Of a stretch of 64,000 nt of DNA, positions 35,901 to 43,828 are shown piece by piece. The DNA is taken from the NCBI GenBank assembly GCA_002297815.1, contig DBKH01000002.1:14919-78918 (forward strand), written 5' to 3'. The DNA is from Bacteroidales bacterium UBA755. Lineage in GTDB: Bacteria > Bacteroidota > Bacteroidia > Bacteroidales > UBA932. Below the pieces are notes generated by a model. The model saw only the letters and a list, made by a program, of their open reading frames with translations. It ran no database searches and was not told the origin of the DNA. Both the position numbers and the translations under genes were made by a program. Position 1 is the first letter of the stretch, and every line of letters begins with the position of its first letter.

Positions 35901-36074
35901 CTAGAGTCTATTCGTTTTTACCTCGACTTCTATTCAATTTGCAAGAATGATTTTGAGTACAACTGCAATCTGATTTACTACTTGGCTAACGATGTCATCC
36001 GTGAAGCCGGAGACAAAGAGTTCGCTGATGAGATTGCAAACTCTCTGTCAGATTATCTGTCAGCTATGCAGTAG
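32988..36074 (+). CDS. DUF2723 giant membrane protein (predicted GT-C type glycosyltransferase)
   Basis: The N-terminal half of this 1028-residue protein has about ten hydrophobic segments and begins with the DUF2723 region: STIEPTASFWDCGEFIASSY and LEVGHPPGNPVFQLIARFF are the conserved acidic and His-Pro loops that resemble protein O-mannosyltransferases (GT-C fold). The C-terminal half is periplasmic or cytoplasmic soluble sequence with helical repeats near the end (AGEKDRAEEMLDKCQQVLK). In Bacteroidetes the family has been proposed to act in protein O-glycosylation; that is not proven here. The start at 32988 follows the promoter; an earlier ATG-equivalent at 32931 overlaps it. Confidence 0.9.
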   Translation: MDTKKFKLWNKVTALAVLAISAFTYLSTIEPTASFWDCGEFIASSYKLEVGHPPGNPVFQLIARFFTMFTGPDKAAVMVNSMSAICSALTIFFLYLTIVFLVKRVIVPKREGEGGDGEYSLGQAIAIYGSGAVGALAYCFSDTFWFSAVEGEVYAMSSLFTAMVVWAMTKWYEETDRRYSSRWIVLISFLMGLSIGVHLLNLLAIPMLVYMYYFKKREDKPYSFWEYVKIMAISVVILGFILFFMVPYIPKIAAYFDLFFVNTLGLPYNSGAAFFIVALLTACFWGLFKTLKTEKVFWNTALLCFTTIVIGFSVFSIVIIRSCAKTPTNEYQPDNAFTLVRYLSREQYGSVPLLYGQYYGSPYELDQNTYWAPLDGKYKKVPSPVDVKYDRAGKMLFPRMHSSVDERHIKFYESYTEGKGTPVPGAQYKKPTQGANLSFFFDFQLGWMYWRYFMWNFVGRQNEIHTPAADLFTGNWESGIPFIDKIHLGDQSNAPQWLQDNPGKNHYFFLPLLLGLIGLCFQFDKDRRGCWLTFLLFFMTGIAIVLYLNQSPYQVRERDYAYAGSFYAFAIWIGFAVAAVYSWIASALKEKHTVAVATVASVVCLFVPALMAEEDWDDHDRSNRYTAVEVAKNYLNSVGENGLLVTHGDNDTFPLWYAQEVEGFRNDVRICNTSLLGTDWYIDQMRYPINNSAPLNLSIGQEQYLYGTNEWIPIEDKRDQALLLSDCITVFKHPDAKLVYQDGRKLDYWVSRKMIIPVNKENCLKSGIVSEKFAEQIPDSIVISIPKSKNYLSKQELFFLDFLSTYQWDRPLNVLNQGGDLNIGLRDYLMYEGFSCKFVPIKNKVQSLDVGLVDTDELYDKIVNKSCFDAVSREDYCVDYQNTYTFLGVMSLRSLFTSAANAFLAAGEKDRAEEMLDKCQQVLKPKEYPYDNSLLGWASNSLFPITMVKDYYALGKPEKAQALARELNKELLESIRFYLDFYSICKNDFEYNCNLIYYLANDVIREAGDKEFADEIANSLSDYLSAMQ

Positions 36075-36151
36075 AATTATTCTTTTGAATTACCGATAAC
36101 TGCTATCGAAACAAAGGGATGATAATCCATCCTGCCTTGTGAGTGGTGTTG

Positions 36152-36159
36152 TAATTTTG
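36152..36159 (+). promoter_or_regulatory. -7 box before the small membrane protein and thrE-like genes
   Basis: TAATTTTG matches TAnnTTTG and lies 30 nt upstream of the ATG at 36190. No convincing -33 element is seen. Confidence 0.4.
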
Positions 36160-36189
36160 CGTTGTCAAACAAATTAAGAGCGTAAGATT

Positions 36190-36528
36190 ATGACACCACT
36201 TGAAATTTCTACGGCAGCTATGAGCGCCAATTCCGGATCACTGATCATCGTTTGCGCGGTCGTAAGCGCGATTATCTTGGTCGTTTCCTTCCTGCATGAA
36301 AGGCTAAGGGCTTTCAATGCCAAGCACAGCATCATTACCTATTCCGACACTCTTGTGAGGCCGGTGTCTTGGAACGATGGAAAAGATGGTGTGGATGCTG
36401 ACGGCATTCCTTTCTATGGATCCTTTGAGGAGGAGGATTCAGATGCGAAGGCTGATAACATTGTGTCACTCCACAATGTTGTAAAGAAGGACAAGGAATA
36501 TGGAAACAGAGGAACTCACGCTGCATAA
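36190..36528 (+). CDS. Small single-pass membrane protein of unknown function
   Basis: The 112-residue product has one strong transmembrane helix (SGSLIIVCAVVSAIILVVSF, residues about 15-35) followed by a charged region HERLRAFNAKHS and an acidic tail (GSFEEEDSDAKADN). I do not recognise the family. The following ThrE-like gene starts 29 nt before its stop, in another frame, so the two are likely co-translated and this protein may be an accessory subunit of the exporter. A gamma-subunit role of a decarboxylase pump was considered because of the size and topology but nothing else supports it. Confidence 0.6.
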   Translation: MTPLEISTAAMSANSGSLIIVCAVVSAIILVVSFLHERLRAFNAKHSIITYSDTLVRPVSWNDGKDGVDADGIPFYGSFEEEDSDAKADNIVSLHNVVKKDKEYGNRGTHAA

Positions 36529-37288
36529 TGAATTGAAGCGCAAGAGCATATTCCTGAGAGACTACACCACCGAACTCTATGCCAGTGGGGCGACTACAAT
36601 CCGAATCGAAAAGAATCTGAGCCGAATTGCCGAACAGTGGCACACAAAGGCCGACTTCTCCGTGCTACCTACATGCATAGCCCTGAACCTATGGGATGAG
36701 AAGGAGGAAAAATCCTACACTGTGACCGGAAAGATTCCAGCGGACAGGATCAATTTCAACACTGTCTCTGACCTCAGCAGACTTAGCTGGAAGATTGTCG
36801 AGGAAGGACTTGACGTTCAGATTGCCACCGACAGGTTCAAAGATATTCTCTATAAGAAGAGACTCAATCCTTGGCTTGTGCTAGTTCTCGTTGGATTTGC
36901 TAATGCCTCTTTCTGCGAACTTTTTGGTGGAGACTTGATCTCTATGGCAATCGTGTTCTTTGCAACGGTGGACGGTTTTTTCCTCAAACAGAAACTTCCA
37001 GCCAAAGGAGTTGACTTCAGGATTGTGATAGTCCTTGCCGCATGCCTGTCCGCTGTGATAGCTTGTTCCGGTTTTGTCTTCGGTTTGGGGAAGACCCCGG
37101 AGGTGGCTCTTGCCACAAGTGTACTTTATTTTGTGCCAGGAATCCCTTTCTGCAACGCAGTCTGCGACCTTATTTATGGCCATTACATCTGCTGCATAAG
37201 CCGTTTCCTTCACGCGTTGATCATAACAGTCTGCTTGTCTCTGGGACTTTGCATTGCTTTCGGACTGCTGAATATTCAATTTCTGTAA
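36500..37288 (+). CDS. ThrE-type threonine/serine exporter, large half
   Basis: Residues 1-115 form the cytoplasmic DUF1212 domain (RDYTTELYASGATTIRIEKN; CIALNLWDEKEEKSYTV) and residues 120-262 hold about five membrane helices (NPWLVLVLVGFANASFCELF; VPGIPFCNAVCDLIYGHY). In the ThrE family a second membrane half (DUF3815) is either fused or encoded separately; here it is the next gene. Substrate is probably a small amino acid, by family analogy. The next start codon overlaps the stop (TAATG, 37286-37290). Confidence 0.88.
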   Translation: METEELTLHNELKRKSIFLRDYTTELYASGATTIRIEKNLSRIAEQWHTKADFSVLPTCIALNLWDEKEEKSYTVTGKIPADRINFNTVSDLSRLSWKIVEEGLDVQIATDRFKDILYKKRLNPWLVLVLVGFANASFCELFGGDLISMAIVFFATVDGFFLKQKLPAKGVDFRIVIVLAACLSAVIACSGFVFGLGKTPEVALATSVLYFVPGIPFCNAVCDLIYGHYICCISRFLHALIITVCLSLGLCIAFGLLNIQFL

Positions 37289-37770
37289 TGGAACTTTTCT
37301 TTCTTATCATAAAAGACGGTATATTTGCTGCGATTGCAGCGATAGGCTTTTCGAGCATCAGCAATCCGTCACCTAAGGTGTTCCCATTGTGTGCCTCAAT
37401 CGCTGCGGCAGGACACATGACCCGATACGTGTTGATGAATATATGCGGTTTCCAATTGGCTTCAGGCAGCATGCTTGGCGCTCTTGTCATTGGCTTTCTG
37501 GCTTTGCCGGCTGCCAAGCTTATCAAGACACCGGCCGAATGCATCTCTTTCCCGGCCCTACTCCCTATGGTCCCTGGAATGTACGCCTACCGGACGATCC
37601 AATCACTGATGCACTGTCTGGGGGCATATTCAGAACCTTCGTTCATGCATTATCTGTACCTGCTGAAGTTCAATTGGATGACTTGCATGGTGACCATCAT
37701 CGCGATGGTGGTCGGTGCTCTGCTTCCCATCCTGCTTTTCCAGAATTTTTCATTTAAGGTCACAAAGTAA
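37288..37770 (+). CDS. ThrE-type exporter, small membrane half (DUF3815-like)
   Basis: This 160-residue protein has about five membrane helices (LIIKDGIFAAIAAIGFSSIS; GSMLGALVIGFLALPAAKLI; MVTIIAMVVGALLPILLF) and the family turn FPALLPMVPGMYAYRTIQSL. It complements the large half encoded directly upstream with a one-base overlap and is itself overlapped by the LysR gene start at 37770. An open frame extending upstream to 37042 lies inside the large-half gene and is rejected. Confidence 0.88.
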   Translation: MELFFLIIKDGIFAAIAAIGFSSISNPSPKVFPLCASIAAAGHMTRYVLMNICGFQLASGSMLGALVIGFLALPAAKLIKTPAECISFPALLPMVPGMYAYRTIQSLMHCLGAYSEPSFMHYLYLLKFNWMTCMVTIIAMVVGALLPILLFQNFSFKVTK

Positions 37771-38678
37771 TGGAATTCAGACAACTACGTTATTTTGTCA
37801 AAGTCGCGCAACTGCGCAGTTTCTCAGAGGCTTCTAAGGCTTTGTTTATCTCTCAGAGTACTCTGTCCCAGCAGATAAAGCAGCTTGAGGACGAGCTTGG
37901 GGTAGATCTTCTTGTCAGAGACTCAAGGCATGTCGCCTTGAGTGACTATGGTGAGCAGTACCTCCCGTACGCCAAGCAGGTACTCAAGGATGTTGACGCT
38001 AGTGCTGAAAGGATGAAAGACGTGCGTGAACTGAATATAGGAACATTGAATGTCGGTGCTACCTATACTTTTTGTCCGTTATTGGCTGACACTGTTCGTG
38101 ACTTTATGAAGAAATATCCGGGAATCAAACTGAAAGTTTATTGCCGTTCGATGGAGAACCTTATGGAAATGCTTGAGCACGGACAACTTGATGTTGCTCT
38201 GTCCTACAAGCCGTTGGAAAGTTACGAGGACATAGACTCGCACATTCTGTTCAACAGTAAGCTTTGTGTCATCGCTGGCAAGGACAATCCTGTGGCCAAG
38301 ATGAAAAAGATCCGCCTTGCTGAGTTAGAAAAACTCCCGCTTGCTTTGCCGGCAAAAGGATTGCAGGCAAGAAATGCGTTTGACAGTCTTCTGTACGGAC
38401 AGAATTTCAAATATGATGTAAGGTTAGAGATTAATGATCTGAATGTTCTTTTGGACATGGTCTCCAGAACCAATCTTGTGACTCTGCTTTCGGAGGCTAC
38501 AGTCAGAGGCAACAAAGATTTTGTGGCCATCGAATTGGACCACCCTCACTCTGAAATGGAAGGATCGTTTCATATTCTCAAAGGCAGCTATTGCAAAAAC
38601 GCGACAAAGGAATTCCTGAAATTCCTCATTGAGAACAATTCGTTCACGATGGCGATGGACGCCATCGCGAACCGATGA
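37770..38678 (+). CDS. LysR-family transcriptional regulator
   Basis: The N-terminal winged helix-turn-helix (MEFRQLRYFVKVAQLRSFSE; FISQSTLSQQIKQLEDELGV) is canonical for LysR proteins, and residues 90-295 form the two-lobed effector domain. The cysteine pair needed by OxyR is absent, so it is not an obvious peroxide sensor; CynR-like metabolite sensing is more likely. It starts on the last base of the exporter gene, so it is in the same transcript and probably autoregulates the exporter unit. Confidence 0.9.
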   Translation: MEFRQLRYFVKVAQLRSFSEASKALFISQSTLSQQIKQLEDELGVDLLVRDSRHVALSDYGEQYLPYAKQVLKDVDASAERMKDVRELNIGTLNVGATYTFCPLLADTVRDFMKKYPGIKLKVYCRSMENLMEMLEHGQLDVALSYKPLESYEDIDSHILFNSKLCVIAGKDNPVAKMKKIRLAELEKLPLALPAKGLQARNAFDSLLYGQNFKYDVRLEINDLNVLLDMVSRTNLVTLLSEATVRGNKDFVAIELDHPHSEMEGSFHILKGSYCKNATKEFLKFLIENNSFTMAMDAIANR

Positions 38679-38684
38679 AGTAAA

Positions 38685-38772
38685 ACCCCGGTTTCGGAAC
38701 GCTTACGCTCTTATCGCTGGCCGTTTTTTTTGTCGAACATTTCCACCCAGCCGTCCCGAAACCGGAGTTTTT
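38685..38772. terminator. Long bidirectional stem-loop between the LysR gene and the convergent membrane-protein gene
   Basis: ACCCCGGTTTCGG (38685-38697) can pair with CCGAAACCGGAG (38756-38767), followed by TTTTTATTTT. The 58-nt loop contains a second T run (CCGTTTTTTTT). The two flanking genes are convergent, so this probably terminates both transcripts. Confidence 0.6.
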
Positions 38773-38775
38773 ATT

Positions 38776-39207
38776 TTAGACCAGTGCTTTCACTTGCTCA
38801 GCATTGAGTGGGAGCAGTTCGGTGATTGGCTTGTACTCGTACTGGTCGAAGTCGTTGATCTGAGCGAAGCCACCGGATTTGTCGCAGCGGTAGTAGATGT
38901 ACATCAGAAGCCCGCCCGGAGCTTCAGGTACTGCCTTTGTTGACTTACCTTCAAGGAAAGAGACGAGCTCTTCTTTCTTTGTCTTAGGGTAGTTGGCAGT
39001 TTTGCGCTTGAATGAACCTTCCTTACCTTCAATCACGTAAGATGATTTCATAGCTAGGAACAGAATCAATGCGAACAGAATCAGAGTGCATCCAAGAATG
39101 AACATTGAATCTGAACAGAATAGCAGCGCGACTCCGGCTGCGAGAAATACGAGTGTGACGAGAATGTCCTTTGCAGACCTGACTTTATTAATATTAACAG
39201 TTTCCAT
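38776..39207 (-). CDS. Small membrane protein of unknown function, two helices
   Basis: The 143-residue protein has two adjacent hydrophobic helices (DILVTLVFLAAGVALLFCSD; MFILGCTLILFALILFLAM) and a soluble C-terminal half with GKEGSFKRKT and LLMYIYYRCDKSGGFAQI. I do not recognise it. The upstream 195 bases (39208-39402) show no promoter consensus that I trust, only two weak hairpins, GGCGGCAATTTTGCTGCC at 39235 and AAGGGGCGGCGCCCTT near 39366. Confidence 0.65.
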   Translation of the reverse strand: METVNINKVRSAKDILVTLVFLAAGVALLFCSDSMFILGCTLILFALILFLAMKSSYVIEGKEGSFKRKTANYPKTKKEELVSFLEGKSTKAVPEAPGGLLMYIYYRCDKSGGFAQINDFDQYEYKPITELLPLNAEQVKALV

Positions 39208-39402
39208 TTTATTTGTTATTTGTAATTGTTAGTTGGCGGCAATTTTGCTGCCTTTTATTTGCCTGAGAGGAACATTATGACCACTCAGGCGATTGTGTTG
39301 TGTAACTAAAAATACGGACGTACTACATGTTTATGTAATAGTCTTTTGTTTGCCGCTTATTGCTGAAGGGGCGGCGCCCTTTTTTACAATGGAAACTGCT
39401 CG

Positions 39403-39768
39403 CTATAGACGTAGCTTCCGCAGTGTCGGCAGGGATCTCCTTAAACAAATCGGATGGCAGAATGTTTTGAGTTCAAATAGTCTGAATTCAAACTCTGTTC
39501 TGCGCAGCTGCCTGCACGTGCTGCCGGAAGCACCGGTGACTGTGCGGACTACTGTCTGCCCCTCAGCAGTCGGACTGGAGAGACATGGAGTGTTGAACTT
39601 TATGAATAAATGATTAGATTGTGTCGTGTCTGTAAGACGCCCAGTGGATGTTTGGATGGAGATGGCTGTGTCGGATTCACTGAGGTAGCTGGTCCACAGA
39701 CCCTTGCAGAAAAATGTAAGGGCAACGAGGAAAATCGAGACTAGCATGAATCTGACAAATGACTTCAT
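39403..39768 (-). CDS. Possible small exported protein, unknown
   Basis: This 121-residue frame starts 5 nt after the stop of the methyltransferase gene on the same strand. Its N-terminus (MKSFVRFMLVSIFLVALTFF) is a plausible signal anchor, followed by a Ser/Thr-rich stretch (TAISIQTSTGRLTDTTQSNH). The C-terminal third is Arg-, Leu- and Cys-rich without clear structure, which lowers confidence that the frame is coding over its whole length. If it is not a gene, 39208-39773 is a 566-base region without one. Confidence 0.4.
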   Translation of the reverse strand: MKSFVRFMLVSIFLVALTFFCKGLWTSYLSESDTAISIQTSTGRLTDTTQSNHLFIKFNTPCLSSPTAEGQTVVRTVTGASGSTCRQLRRTEFEFRLFELKTFCHPICLRRSLPTLRKLRL

Positions 39769-39773
39769 CCCTT

Positions 39774-40682
39774 CTACCTCCTAAGTCTTACGAATATGCT
39801 AAGTGGCAGGTTTTTTCCAAACTTGTCCCTGATCACGAGCTCTCCTGAGTCAAGCATTATGTCGCTCGAAAGCCCGAATGCCTGACGTACTACGGTCTCA
39901 CCGAGAATGGCTGAAAACCCGTTGGAGTAAAGATTCAGGACAAGAAAACTGTTCTGTGGAGCGAGAATCTTCCCAACTGTCTTCATCATGTCGAAAAGAC
40001 ACTCGTCCAGTTTCCATTTTTCACCGTCTGGCCCGTGACCGTAAGCCGGAGGATCTAGAATGATGCCTTGGTAGAGATTGCCACGTTTGGCTTCGCGTCC
40101 AGCGAACTTCATGGCATCTTCGACAACCCAACGGATGTCTTGGAGACCGCTTCTGTCCTGATTACCATGAGCCCAAGTGACAACCTGACGAACCGAGTCA
40201 AGATGTGTGACATCAGCTCCTGCACATTTTGCTGCCAGCGATGCCGCCCCCGTGTAGGCGAACAGATTCAGAACCTTGGGACGTGAGCCTGTCTTCGCAG
40301 CGATGTTCGAAGTTTGCTTGAATATGTAGTCCCAATTCGCGGCCTGTTCCGGGAAGACTCCCACGTGCTTGAATGACGTGAGTCCCAGCCTCAGACTGAA
40401 CTTCGGCCCTCCGCTATAGCGGATCCACCACTGATCTGGCATATTCCTGAGCCTTTCCCACGTTCCGCTGTCCTCTTTCCCGGCCTTGCCGAATCCGGCT
40501 CCCGGAGTGAAGCGGGTGTGGGCAAGAGAGTTCCACTCTTTATCGCTCATGCTCTTGTCCCACAGGGCCTTAGGCTCTGGACGAGCAAGAACATATTCAC
40601 CGAACCTTTCGAGCTTCGCGCCCCTTCCGGAGTCGAGAAGTTCGTAGTCCTTCCAAGATTGTGGATTAAACTCGATCGTCAT
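39774..40682 (-). CDS. Class I SAM-dependent RNA methyltransferase (RlmI/RlmK-like)
   Basis: The protein has the Rossmann methyltransferase motifs VLNLFAYTGAASLAAKCAGA (motif I), VTHLDSVRQVVTWAHGNQ and GIILDPPAYGHGP (motif IV, DPPxY type), as in the family of RlmI-like 23S rRNA cytosine methyltransferases; the N-terminal PUA domain of RlmI is absent. SAM binding is certain from the motifs, the RNA target is inferred. Start 40682 is preferred over 40691 because TATCTTTG, a promoter -7 box, covers the latter codon. Confidence 0.82.
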   Translation of the reverse strand: MTIEFNPQSWKDYELLDSGRGAKLERFGEYVLARPEPKALWDKSMSDKEWNSLAHTRFTPGAGFGKAGKEDSGTWERLRNMPDQWWIRYSGGPKFSLRLGLTSFKHVGVFPEQAANWDYIFKQTSNIAAKTGSRPKVLNLFAYTGAASLAAKCAGADVTHLDSVRQVVTWAHGNQDRSGLQDIRWVVEDAMKFAGREAKRGNLYQGIILDPPAYGHGPDGEKWKLDECLFDMMKTVGKILAPQNSFLVLNLYSNGFSAILGETVVRQAFGLSSDIMLDSGELVIRDKFGKNLPLSIFVRLRR

Positions 40683-40688
40683 AGCATG

Positions 40689-40696
40689 CAAAGATA
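40689..40696 (-). promoter_or_regulatory. -7 box of the methyltransferase gene, predicted leaderless
   Basis: CAAAGATA reads TATCTTTG on the minus strand. It ends 6 nt before the ATG at 40682, so the transcript would start at or beside the start codon. It also overlaps the alternative ATG at 40691, which is therefore unlikely to be transcribed. Confidence 0.5.
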
Positions 40697-40781
40697 GGAA
40701 AAGAAAGCCTGTTTTATCCTGTTGCGATCGGATTTAATCGTTATAGTCTGGCTAATTGATTCCCAATCCGCTGAATTTTAC

Positions 40782-40789
40782 TATATTTG
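40782..40789 (+). promoter_or_regulatory. -7 box of pgk
   Basis: TATATTTG matches TAnnTTTG and lies 38 nt upstream of the pgk start. A weak ATTG is present upstream, but the spacing of 23 nt is long. Confidence 0.5.
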
Positions 40790-40827
40790 CGTCTTGAATT
40801 ACGCTAACAATTTTAAACAATACCGTT

Positions 40828-42081
40828 ATGCAACAGCACATTGACACCTACGATTTCAAAGGTAAGAAGGCTATTGTCAGAGTGGATTTCAACGTTCCGC
40901 TCGATGAGAATTTCAACATCACAGACGACACCCGCATCCGCGCGGCTCTCCCTACACTCAAGAAAGTGCTCTCAGAAGGAGGCTCCCTCATCCTGATGTC
41001 CCATCTCGGACGTCCTAAAGGAGTGGATCCTAAGTTCTCTCTCAAGCACATCGTTGCCCACGTCTCAGAATGCCTTGGTGTTCCTGTACAGTTCGCTGAC
41101 GACTGCATGAAGGCTGACGCGCAGGCCGCCGCCCTTAAGCCGGGCGATGTCCTGATGCTTGAGAACCTTCGTTTCTACGCTGAAGAGGAAGGCAAGCCTA
41201 GGGGACTTGCGGACGATGCGACTGATGAGGAAAAAGCTGCGGCCAAGAAGGCCGTCAAGGAAAGCCAGAAGGCTTTCGTGAAGAAGCTTGCATCCTATGC
41301 TGACTGCTACATCAACGATGCTTTCGGAACCGCCCACAGGGCGCACGCCTCAACGGCTCTGATCGCTGCCTATTTCCCTGACGACAAGATGTTCGGTTAC
41401 CTGATGGAAAAGGAGATTAAGGCGATCGACTATGTTCTGAAGAACGCCAAGCATCCTTTCACCGCCATCATCGGTGGTTCAAAGGTTTCCAGCAAGCTCG
41501 GAGTGATTAAGAACCTGCTTGACAAGGTTGACAACCTGATCATCGGTGGTGGAATGGGCTACACCTTCATCAAGGCTCAGGGTGGTCACATCGGAAAGTC
41601 TCTTCATGAGGACGAGCTCATGCCTGATGCTCTTGAGATCATGAAGGAGGCCAAGGAGAAGGGCGTTAACCTTTCGCTTTCAGTCGCCACAGTCTCAGGT
41701 CAGGAGTTTAGCAACGACACACCTCGCAAGACATTCGACATATTCAACATTCCTGATGATTGGGAGGGAATGGACGCTTCCGATGCTTCCCTTGAAAACT
41801 GGAAGAAGATCATCCTAGCTTCCAAGACCATCCTTTGGAACGGTCCTGTCGGAGTGTTCGAACTTCCTAACTTCGCTCACGGAACAGAGAAGATTGCTGA
41901 GTTCGTGGCCGAGGCCACCCAGAACGGAGCCTACTCCCTCGTCGGTGGCGGAGATTCAGTCGCAGCTGTCACCAAGCTCGGATTCGCTGATAAGGTAAGC
42001 TATGTGTCCACCGGTGGAGGTGCCATGCTTGAGGCCATTGAGGGCAAGGAACTGCCGGGCATAGCCGCTATCCGCGACTAA
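40828..42081 (+). CDS. pgk: Phosphoglycerate kinase
   Basis: Pgk transfers phosphate from 1,3-bisphosphoglycerate to ADP in glycolysis. Signatures are [15 protein letters not shown] (substrate binding), [52 protein letters not shown] and the C-terminal [10 protein letters not shown] / STGGGAMLE nucleotide loops. The 417-residue length includes an insertion rich in Ala, Glu and Lys ([14 protein letters not shown]) seen in many Bacteroidetes Pgk proteins. It is monocistronic by context, with its own promoter and lgt's promoter behind it. Confidence 0.98.
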   Translation: MQQHIDTYDFKGKKAIVRVDFNVPLDENFNITDDTRIRAALPTLKKVLSEGGSLILMSHLGRPKGVDPKFSLKHIVAHVSECLGVPVQFADDCMKADAQAAALKPGDVLMLENLRFYAEEEGKPRGLADDATDEEKAAAKKAVKESQKAFVKKLASYADCYINDAFGTAHRAHASTALIAAYFPDDKMFGYLMEKEIKAIDYVLKNAKHPFTAIIGGSKVSSKLGVIKNLLDKVDNLIIGGGMGYTFIKAQGGHIGKSLHEDELMPDALEIMKEAKEKGVNLSLSVATVSGQEFSNDTPRKTFDIFNIPDDWEGMDASDASLENWKKIILASKTILWNGPVGVFELPNFAHGTEKIAEFVAEATQNGAYSLVGGGDSVAAVTKLGFADKVSYVSTGGGAMLEAIEGKELPGIAAIRD

Positions 42082-42107
42082 GCACTCGGATTATCCGAAA
42101 AATACGC

Positions 42108-42115
42108 TATCTTTG
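42108..42115 (+). promoter_or_regulatory. -7 box of lgt
   Basis: TATCTTTG matches TAnnTTTG, 21 nt before the ATG at 42137. It excludes most of the pgk-lgt gap from being an untranslated pgk tail only. Confidence 0.5.
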
Positions 42116-42136
42116 TACGATAAGTGATTTTTGATT

Positions 42137-43021
42137 ATGGATTACCTGTTCGTACATTGGAACATGAATCCGGAGATATTCAGGATCGGATCTTTCGCTG
42201 TAAGGTGGTATGGTCTCCTGTTTGTTTCCGGGTTCGTTCTTGGTTACTGGATGTTCACGAAGTTCTTCAAGAGGGAGAAAGTCAACGAGGCCCTTCTTGA
42301 TCCGCTTCTTTACACATTATTGATCGGAACTTTGGTTGGGGCACGTCTCGGACATTGCATTTTCTACCAACCGGACTATTATTTCGGCTCATGGAAGGGT
42401 TTCTTAGAGATCTTCGCTGTGTGGCACGGAGGACTCGCCAGCCATGGAGGGGCACTGATGCTGCTTCTGTGCATGTGGTGGTTCGCGAATAAGTACGGCA
42501 AGAAGAATCACATTGACTTTCTGTGGATTCTGGATCATCTGGCGATAGCCGTGGCGTTTGCGGCAACATTTATTAGGCTTGGAAACCTCTGTAACTCTGA
42601 AATATACGGTGATGTCACAAATCTTCCATGGGGCTTCATCTTCGAGCGCAGGGGAGAGACCGAGCCGAAGCATCCTACCCAGATCTACGAGGCTCTCAGC
42701 TATCTTGTCCTCGGCATCGGGCTGCTCTGGCTTTATGTCAAGAGACTGGACAAGATGTACAGAGGTTCTTTCATAGGAATATTCTTCATCGTCTGCTTCG
42801 GAATGCGCTTCCTTATTGAGTTCATCAAGGAGCCTCAGGTCGATTTCGAGAGTTCTATGGCTTTGGACATGGGACAGCTGTTGAGCATTCCGTTCGTGCT
42901 GCTCGGTATCGGGCTCCTTATATATTCTTATAAGAAGAAGATTCCCGCAGCAGCGGTTATTCCTGACAACAAGCAGCAAGAAGCGGCACCTACCCACTAT
43001 GCCAAGGGTATCAACGGATAG
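42137..43021 (+). CDS. lgt: Prolipoprotein diacylglyceryl transferase
   Basis: Lgt transfers diacylglycerol to the lipobox cysteine of lipoproteins at the inner membrane. The motifs HGGLASHGGAL and RLGNLCNSEIYG, and the HPTQIYEALSYL loop, are diagnostic, and about seven membrane helices are visible. The C-terminus ends in a hydrophilic tail after YSYKKK. A TTG at 42131 is in frame but the ATG at 42137 is the likely start. The HAD gene follows after 3 nt. Confidence 0.97.
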   Translation: MDYLFVHWNMNPEIFRIGSFAVRWYGLLFVSGFVLGYWMFTKFFKREKVNEALLDPLLYTLLIGTLVGARLGHCIFYQPDYYFGSWKGFLEIFAVWHGGLASHGGALMLLLCMWWFANKYGKKNHIDFLWILDHLAIAVAFAATFIRLGNLCNSEIYGDVTNLPWGFIFERRGETEPKHPTQIYEALSYLVLGIGLLWLYVKRLDKMYRGSFIGIFFIVCFGMRFLIEFIKEPQVDFESSMALDMGQLLSIPFVLLGIGLLIYSYKKKIPAAAVIPDNKQQEAAPTHYAKGING

Positions 43022-43024
43022 TTT

Positions 43025-43801
43025 ATGGTAAAAGCGATATTTTTTGACATCGATGGCACTCTGGTGAGTTTCAAGACTCACCGGATGTCCGATAATCTTA
43101 AGGAGAAACTTCACGAGCTTCAGGCCAAGGGCGTGAAGCTTTTCATTTCCAGCGGTCGTGCCAGGCTTGTGATGAACAATCTGGGCGGCTTTCCGTTCGA
43201 TGGCTATGTGGAGATGAACGGGGCAAAGACCACGCTCGGAGAAGAAGTGATTGACAGTCACCCTATGCATAAGGAAACCTCGATGCAGATTGCTGAGATT
43301 GCTGAGACCCACAATGTTTCCTGTTGGGTGTTTGCTGACACAGTTGCCGGTATAAACCATGTAAGTGAGCATGCCATTGAGGTGGAGAATATGCTGAATC
43401 TCCACCCGTCCGGCTTTTTGGATCTTTGCAAGGTCGCCCGAGAGCATCAGGTCTATGAATACACAATATTCTTTGATGAGGGGCAGGAGAAACGCTTGCT
43501 TCGCCCTGTCCTTAAGGAAGTTACCTACTCAAGGTGGCATCCGTATTTCATTGATGTCGTACCGGAGGGACTGTCGAAATCTTATGGCGCTTCAAAGATT
43601 CTGGAACACATCGGAGTGAAGCGTGAGGAGTGCATGGCGTTCGGCGACGGAGGCAATGATATTCCTATCATTGAATATGCAGGGATCGGCGTCGCGATGG
43701 GCAATGCCACCGATGATGTCAAAGCAGCCGCTGACTATGTCACGGACACTGTTGACGAGGACGGAATCGTCACTGCACTCGAGCATTTTGGCGTGATATA
43801 G
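43025..43801 (+). CDS. HAD-superfamily Cof-type phosphatase
   Basis: The catalytic motif I is FFDIDGTLVS (Asp nucleophile and acid), motif II ISSGRAR, and motif IV FGDGGNDIPIIEYAGIGVAM, matching the Cof/YbiV branch of HAD phosphatases, which dephosphorylate sugar phosphates or FMN-like compounds. The cap domain is of the large C2 type (residues about 85-190). Function in this organism is not specified by the neighbours; it is co-transcribed with lgt. Confidence 0.9.
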   Translation: MVKAIFFDIDGTLVSFKTHRMSDNLKEKLHELQAKGVKLFISSGRARLVMNNLGGFPFDGYVEMNGAKTTLGEEVIDSHPMHKETSMQIAEIAETHNVSCWVFADTVAGINHVSEHAIEVENMLNLHPSGFLDLCKVAREHQVYEYTIFFDEGQEKRLLRPVLKEVTYSRWHPYFIDVVPEGLSKSYGASKILEHIGVKREECMAFGDGGNDIPIIEYAGIGVAMGNATDDVKAAADYVTDTVDEDGIVTALEHFGVI

Positions 43802-43828
43802 GAAACTGGGAAATTTTTTTAGTTTTTC

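Noticed and set aside
37770..38678. LysR protein as OxyR
   Set aside because: The redox-active cysteine pair of OxyR is not present in the effector domain.
39235..39385. Two small GC-rich hairpins as terminators
   Set aside because: Stems are only 5-7 bp and their T runs point along the plus strand, where no gene ends.
42404..43447. A 347-codon antisense open frame opposite lgt and the HAD gene
   Set aside because: It spans two clearly real genes on the plus strand, is His- and Gln-rich without domain features, and lacks a promoter or ribosome-binding site. Codon bias of the real genes explains the open frame.
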